This document shows, one piece after another, positions 5,215 to 8,799 of a stretch of DNA of 8,799 nt. The DNA is taken from contig CAYHWW010000143.1 of the NCBI GenBank assembly GCA_964360145.1, forward strand, positions 1 through 8,799, in the 5' to 3' direction. Under the pieces are notes generated by a model, which had not been told where the DNA came from, did no database searches, and saw only the letters and a program-made list of their open reading frames with translations. The translations under genes were made by a program, and so were the position numbers. The first letter of the stretch is position 1. The number at the start of each line of letters is the position of its first letter. The DNA is from CAYHWW01 sp964360145 (GTDB lineage: Bacteria; Bdellovibrionota; UBA1018; CAYHWW01).

Positions 5215-6373
5215 ATGTCCGCCATCATTCAAGCCTCTGAGCTCAAAGCCAGCCTGTCCAGCATCGCCGAGAAACTCCTCTTCCTCCGGAGCTCACTTTG
5301 ACATCCCTGCAAAAGAGCGGCGCTTAAGCGAATTCGAGTACGAGCAGGGCAAGCCGGACTTCTGGACGGATAATCGCAAGGCCCAGGCCATGTTGAAAGA
5401 GAAGGCCCGCCTCGAGCTGGAGCTGGGGAATTTTAAAAAATACTCCGGTGAGTACGAGGACCTCAATGCCCTCTTTGAGCTGGCTCAAGAAGAGACCCCC
5501 GCGGAGCAAGAGAAGTTGTTTGCCGAAGTCTCGGCCCTGCTGCCCAGCCTCCAATCCCATGTGGATGACCTGGAATTGGCGAAAATGCTCTCCGGCGAAC
5601 ACGACGGCTTGAACGCCTACCTCACCATCAATGCGGGGGCCGGCGGCACTGAGTCGCAGGATTGGGCCTACATGCTCTTTCGCATGTATACGCGCTTTTT
5701 GCAGCAGAGTGGCTACAAGGCGGAAGTCATGGACGTGCAAGACGGTGAAGAGGCGGGGTTGAAGAGCGCCACCATCCAGGTCAGTGGCCCCAATGCCTAT
5801 GGCTATTTGAAGGCCGAAAGCGGCGTGCACCGCCTGGTGCGCATCTCGCCCTTCGACAGCAACGCCCGGCGCCACACGTCTTTTGCCTCTGTCTTCGTAT
5901 ACCCAGAGGTGGACGACGATGTGGAAATCGAGATCAAAGACGCCGATCTCCGCATCGACGTGTACCGCTCCGGCGGCAAGGGCGGGCAGGGCGTGAACAC
6001 CACGGACTCCGCAGTGCGCATCACCCACAATCCCTCAGGGATCGTCGTAGTCTGCCAACAAGAGCGCAGTCAGATCAAGAACCGCGCGTTAGCCATGAAG
6101 GTGTTGCGGGCGCGTTTGTATGAACGCCATCTCGAAGAAGAGAAGAAAAAGATGGCCGCCATTGAAGAGACTAAAAAGGACATCGCCTGGGGCAGCCAGA
6201 TCCGGTCTTACGTCCTGCACCCGTATCAGATGGTCAAAGACCATCGCACCGGCGAGGTCACGAGCCAGGCGGCCAAGGTCTTGGACGGCGAGCTGATGCC
6301 TTACATCAAGGCATTCCTGCGGTGCTCGCTCACGGGGCAGTGGGCGCGGGGTGGGGCCACGGACGAGGTGTAG
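5215..6373 (+). CDS. prfB: peptide chain release factor 2 (RF2), with programmed +1 frameshift
   Basis: RF2 recognises UGA and UAA and triggers peptide release. The zero frame runs from the ATG at 5215 for 28 codons (MSAIIQASELKASLSSIAEK then LLFLRSSL) to TGA at 5299-5301. A +1 shift continues with DIPAKERRLSEFEYEQGKPD and FW-x-D, giving 385 residues against 365 in E. coli. Stop-recognition motif SPF lies at 211-213 and the catalytic GGQ at 256-258 (GGKGGQGVNTTDSAVRITH), matching E. coli 205-207 and 250-252. The coiled helices of domain 1 and the closing QMVKDHRTG...VLDGEL are present. The C-terminus is ~15-20 residues longer (FLRCSLTGQWARGGATDEV). Starting at the internal ATG 5390 would lose conserved residues, so the frameshifted reading is correct. 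No clear ribosome site precedes 5215. The gene follows ybeY by 42 bases. Confidence 0.95.
5288..5302 (+). promoter_or_regulatory. RF2 programmed +1 frameshift site (GGAG...CTT-TGA-C)
   Basis: The internal Shine-Dalgarno GGAG (5288-5291) lies four bases before CTT-TGA-C (5296-5302). When RF2 is scarce the ribosome pauses at UGA, slips from CUU to UUU and reads GAC in the +1 frame, so RF2 regulates its own level. E. coli has a longer AGGGGG three bases from CUU; this site keeps the same design with a weaker SD. Confidence 0.95.
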
Positions 6374-6410
6374 CCAGGGTGTCAGTAGGTCTGGTCTCAT
6401 AATAGCGCCC

Positions 6411-6444
6411 GACTTACGAAAATGATATATCATTTTCGTAAGTC
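6411..6444. promoter_or_regulatory. perfect 34-bp palindrome without loop
   Basis: GACTTACGAAAATGATA (6411-6427) is followed directly by its exact reverse complement (6428-6444). It lies 37 bases after the prfB stop and 19 bases before the ATPase ATG, overlapping the -35 region of the candidate ATPase promoter. It could be an operator for a dimeric DNA-binding protein, perhaps the ATPase's own winged-helix segment. A terminator is unlikely, since no T-run follows on either strand. The sequence TCATAAT occurs on both sides (6397-6403 and 6450-6456). Confidence 0.75.
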
Positions 6445-6447
6445 AGA

Positions 6448-6456
6448 TGTCATAAT
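6448..6456 (+). promoter_or_regulatory. extended -10 (TGT-CATAAT) of the ATPase gene, probably leaderless
   Basis: TGT-CATAAT matches five of six -10 positions with the TGn extension and lies exactly 7 bases (TACCAAG) before the ATG at 6464. No ribosome site is present. The -35 region would fall inside the 34-bp palindrome and has no TTGACA match, as expected for an extended -10 promoter under operator control. Confidence 0.5.
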
Positions 6457-6463
6457 TACCAAG

Positions 6464-7801
6464 ATGGACCTAAGTGACTATAATCCTTGGTGGAATACTG
6501 GGGGGCTTTGGCAGGATCGTGATCTTTCTCGGGTGAAAAATTCACCATTGGTCTATCGACCCCAGGTTTTCACAGCTGCGGACTGTCTGCCCGCGACAGT
6601 TTATACGCTTCGTGGCCCTCGGCGTGCGGGCAAGACCGTGAGCTTAAAACTCTTTGTCGCGAGCCTCATTGAGGATGAGGGCTGGGATCCGCGGCAAATT
6701 TTGTGGAGCAATCTTGAGACTACAAAAAACATGGGGGCGTTCGAGGCTCACCTCGATGCTTTGATGAAAGATCAAAGCCCACGGCTCTTGGTTTTCGATG
6801 AAGTCACGTCAGTTCTGGGATGGCAGCGGGTCATCAAGAAAGCCGTGGATGGAGGTCGCTTCGGCAACACAACGCTCATACTGACGGGCAGCTCTGCCTA
6901 TGATCTCAAAAAAGGGGCGGAGCGCATGGCGGGACGTCGGGGTACCTATGCTTCGCCCGATCGGACGCTGCTCCCCATGGGGTTCGCGCAGTGGAAAACT
7001 CAAGTCGAGGGTCGAGGGGTGTCAGCCCGTATTGAGGATTACTTCATTGTCGGCGGGTTTCCCTTTCGAGTGGAGGAGTATCTGCGGCAGCAAGGCGCCG
7101 CTACCACCCTGGCCCAAACAACCCAGGTCTTCGATGACATCATTGCCTATGAGTTCAATCGTCGCAAACTCGATCGATCCATCGCTCTTGAGGTCCTGGG
7201 TCGTTTGGCGGAGACCCAACCCCATGCCATCAGCTACGAGGCTTTTTCCAAAAGTCTTTCCGTGAGTCGCGAAACGGCGCGAAAATACTTAGATGCTTTG
7301 GGTGATGCCTATCTCCTGATGACCCTCTCAAGCTTTGATACGGGGCGGGGCCGCCCAGCCCCTCGCAAGGATCGCAAATTCCATTGGATTGACCCCAGTC
7401 TGGCCCACCTCGCCTCGTGGTTGGGAGTGGGGCGCGGGCCTAGCCCCGAGGCCCAGGCCGAGGCAGTGGTGGGGGCTGCGCTTTTACGCGTGGTGGAACG
7501 TCAACTTTGGGAAGGGCTCAGCGCTCCCCGTCAGCTTTTCACATGGAAGAGCAAGGCTGGAAGCGAACTCGATTTTCTGTGGGCGGACCGCTCCGTAAAA
7601 ACCCGCTTTCCCGTGGAGGTGAAGTACCAGGAGTCCATCTCGGACTGGGATTTCCAATCCATGGAGCGTGGCTTCGGTTGTGGTCTGCTGGTGACGAAGT
7701 CCACTGGACGGCAGCGGGAGAAATCCGCGGCCTGCAGCCTTGAAGAGTTTCTGTCAGATCCTCAGCGGTTTCTATCCAACCCAACCCGACATGCGGGCTA
7801 G
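6464..7801 (+). CDS. AAA_14 / DUF4143 family ATPase with PD-(D/E)xK-like C-terminal domain
   Basis: Numbered from the ATG at 6464 (445 residues), the protein opens MDLSDYNPWW. It has Walker A GPRRAGKT (51-58), Walker B LLVFDEV (108-114), the sensor strand ILTGSSA (141-145) and the arginine turn GRRG (157-160). Then come PMGFAQW and FIVGGFPF, typical of the AAA_14 to DUF4143 junction. Residues 257-285 (SYEAFSKSLSVSRETARKYL and on) look like a winged helix. The C-terminus has SELDFLW (367-373) and VEVKYQ (384-389), a D...E-x-K nuclease-fold signature. Biochemical role and substrate are unknown; such genes are common, patchily distributed and often laterally transferred. An in-frame ATG at 6422 lies in the palindrome and is probably not used. 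Codons look less GC-biased than in the neighbours. The stop shares CTAG with the convergent gene. Confidence 0.85.
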   Translation: MDLSDYNPWWNTGGLWQDRDLSRVKNSPLVYRPQVFTAADCLPATVYTLRGPRRAGKTVSLKLFVASLIEDEGWDPRQILWSNLETTKNMGAFEAHLDALMKDQSPRLLVFDEVTSVLGWQRVIKKAVDGGRFGNTTLILTGSSAYDLKKGAERMAGRRGTYASPDRTLLPMGFAQWKTQVEGRGVSARIEDYFIVGGFPFRVEEYLRQQGAATTLAQTTQVFDDIIAYEFNRRKLDRSIALEVLGRLAETQPHAISYEAFSKSLSVSRETARKYLDALGDAYLLMTLSSFDTGRGRPAPRKDRKFHWIDPSLAHLASWLGVGRGPSPEAQAEAVVGAALLRVVERQLWEGLSAPRQLFTWKSKAGSELDFLWADRSVKTRFPVEVKYQESISDWDFQSMERGFGCGLLVTKSTGRQREKSAACSLEEFLSDPQRFLSNPTRHAG

Positions 7802-8697
7802 CCCCCGCTGGGTTCGAGGCTCTGCCGACAAGGAGTGACGGTATATTCCCAATTGCCGAGGGTTCTGTCACCGTCGTTGAACTCCGTGGTGATGAGTACC
7901 GCGTTGCTGTTCATTACGGGCACCAGCTGTTCCACGATATGGCGGAGCTGCTCCGCACCGTTGCGGCCGTCGAAGCGCATCTTCCTCAAATCCCAGACGC
8001 TGGCGGCGTTGCTCAAGTCTAAGACGGCGATGGAGGTGCCCCCATCCTCAAAGTAACCTCGGAGAAGCTCGAGGTTCCCGTGATCAGCAAAGCTCAAGTT
8101 GCCCACGGTGATGCGTCCCGTGCGGGCGGCGGTGGCCAGGCGCTCGTATTGGGGGACGGAGGTGGGGTAGTGGAATCCGTGGAATGGGTTGCCCTCATGT
8201 CTGGGGCGTGCGTTGAGAAAGAACGGCATCATCGCGGGGTACTCATGCACGTCATGCCAGGGGGCGAAAGCAGCATCATTCCGGAGTACGGGGTAGGCCT
8301 CGCTGCCGGGGGCGCTGAGCCACTGCTCCTTGGAGGTGGCATTTCGGAGGGAGAGATAGTCTTCAAGGCTTGAACTTACCGCCAGCAGGGCGATGTTTAC
8401 CTGATTATAGAGGACGGCTCGGGGGTCGTAATCCACGAGAAGCAGCTCTGTGGCCTGGGTCATCACGCCGAAGGTCATGAATCCCCGTTCCGTGCCCACG
8501 GACACCACGGCCCCAGGGGTGGCGTCCGCCCGGCGGAGGCCGTCCAGGGTGTAGCGTGGATAGAGCTCATTGGGGACCAGATAGGGGCCCAGGTCAGGGA
8601 GCGGGTAACCCACGGTGGGAAGGGGGCCCGCCACAGCTGAGGCAAGGCAGGATAGCGCAAGGATGGCTACGAGGGGCAGGCGAGGGAGGGGCCGCAT
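7798..8697 (-). CDS. secreted protein with SAM-methyltransferase-like (Rossmann) fold, LIC_10091-like
   Basis: The 299-residue product starts with a Sec signal peptide (MRPLPRLPLVAILALSCLAS, cleavage probably after AVA at 21-23). The mature part has PNELYPRYTL and then VVSVGTERGFMTFGVM (64-79), with TELLLVDYDP at about 83-92. This is a glycine-bearing motif I followed by a strand ending in an acidic residue, as in class I methyltransferases. NQVNIALL and SLEDYLSLRN follow. Later VGNLSFADHGNLELLRGYFE and AVLDLSNA resemble the L-S-N-(A/V) strand of LIC_10091-like proteins, known mainly as uncharacterised proteins. The G-x-G core is reduced (VGTERGF), so catalysis is unproven, and an exported methyltransferase would need SAM outside the cytoplasm. 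C17 does not sit in a good lipobox. Monocistronic, converging with the ATPase gene and overlapping it by four bases (CTAG). Confidence 0.6.
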   Translation of the reverse strand: MRPLPRLPLVAILALSCLASAVAGPLPTVGYPLPDLGPYLVPNELYPRYTLDGLRRADATPGAVVSVGTERGFMTFGVMTQATELLLVDYDPRAVLYNQVNIALLAVSSSLEDYLSLRNATSKEQWLSAPGSEAYPVLRNDAAFAPWHDVHEYPAMMPFFLNARPRHEGNPFHGFHYPTSVPQYERLATAARTGRITVGNLSFADHGNLELLRGYFEDGGTSIAVLDLSNAASVWDLRKMRFDGRNGAEQLRHIVEQLVPVMNSNAVLITTEFNDGDRTLGNWEYTVTPCRQSLEPSGG

Positions 8698-8704
8698 GGG
8701 TGGG

Positions 8705-8713
8705 GGTATACCA
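8705..8713 (-). promoter_or_regulatory. candidate extended -10 (TGG-TATACC) of the secreted-protein gene
   Basis: The minus strand reads TGG-TATACC-CCCACCC-ATG: a TGn extension, a hexamer matching four of six positions, and 7 bases to the start codon. The C-rich spacer cannot act as a Shine-Dalgarno sequence. A poor -35 candidate (TTAGTT, 8733-8728) lies 17 bases upstream, and the area before it is AT-rich. The remaining bases to 8799 hold only short direct repeats (CGCCAC twice, CGGCCA twice) and no gene I can support. Confidence 0.4.
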
Positions 8714-8799
8714 CATTGTCGAATATAAACTAATAGTATTTATAGAGTGGTGCGCCACAGAGTGATACGCCACGGCCATCGACAAACGGCCAGCCGCCA

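Noticed and set aside
5324..6028. Long 234-codon open frame on the minus strand
   Set aside because: It lies wholly inside prfB, whose RF2 motifs are unmistakable. It has no recognisable domain and a composition typical of an antisense shadow.
6089..6433. Minus-strand 114-codon frame starting MIYHFRKS, like the plus-strand ATPase frame
   Set aside because: The shared N-terminus comes only from the perfect palindrome. The rest is antisense to prfB with no domain.
6422..6463. Upstream ATG for the ATPase inside the palindrome
   Set aside because: It would put the start codon within the probable operator and before the candidate -10. The conserved-looking DLSDYNPWW begins right after the ATG at 6464.
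8747..8799. Short repeats CGCCAC and CGGCCA near the right edge as a possible array or binding site
   Set aside because: Only two copies of six bases each with unequal spacing, which is within chance for this composition. No CRISPR-like periodicity.

Overview
The window looks like chromosomal DNA from a Gram-negative, diderm bacterium. It carries a predicted outer-membrane beta-barrel, a lipoprotein with a lipobox-like signal, and a second secreted protein, next to universal bacterial housekeeping genes (coaE, mazG, ybeY, prfB). The DNA is GC-rich. The LIC_10091-like secreted protein and the winged-helix and AAA_14/DUF4143 genes would suit a deep-branching or uncultured lineage, but I cannot fix the phylum from sequence alone.

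Layout. (1) 1-711 is an accessory patch. It holds the C-terminal end of a Y1/REP-associated (RAYT-like) transposase, the C-terminal half of a GNAT acetyltransferase gene, and a cluster of GTAG-headed palindromic REP/REPIN-like units. The GNAT homology stops where this cluster begins. (2) 712-4533, minus strand, is a tightly packed gene string read right to left: winged-helix regulator, mazG, coaE, lipoprotein, outer-membrane protein. From mazG to the lipoprotein the genes overlap by 1-4 bases, and the lipoprotein and barrel genes are 8 bases apart. This suggests one operon joining nucleotide sanitation and CoA synthesis to an envelope pair. mazG has a canonical A-AAA-AAG slippery heptamer between its two MazG domains. 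(3) 4534-4659 is a divergent promoter region with two near-palindromic operators, ACCT-N7-AGGT, whose centres are 21 bp apart. (4) 4660-6373, plus strand, holds ybeY and prfB. prfB has the classical CTT-TGA-C programmed +1 frameshift at codon 28, so its real coding region starts at 5215. (5) 6411-6444 is a perfect, loopless 34-bp palindrome just upstream of an AAA_14/DUF4143 ATPase gene (6464-7801). (6) 7798-8697, minus strand, is a secreted protein with a Rossmann/SAM-methyltransferase-like fold. It converges with the ATPase gene, the two stop codons sharing a CTAG.

Genes working together. MazG clears non-canonical NTPs, CoaE makes the last step of CoA, YbeY matures 16S rRNA and RF2 terminates translation. 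The wHTH protein probably represses its own promoter, and possibly ybeY, through the tandem operator. Four first genes (wHTH, ybeY, ATPase, secreted protein) have a -10-like hexamer 7-8 bases before the ATG, and three of these have no Shine-Dalgarno sequence. This suggests that leaderless transcripts are common in this organism. The best candidates for something undescribed are the GTAG-headed repeat cluster beside the RAYT-like gene, the 34-bp palindrome with its ATPase, and the possible frameshift that would give a single-domain MazG.
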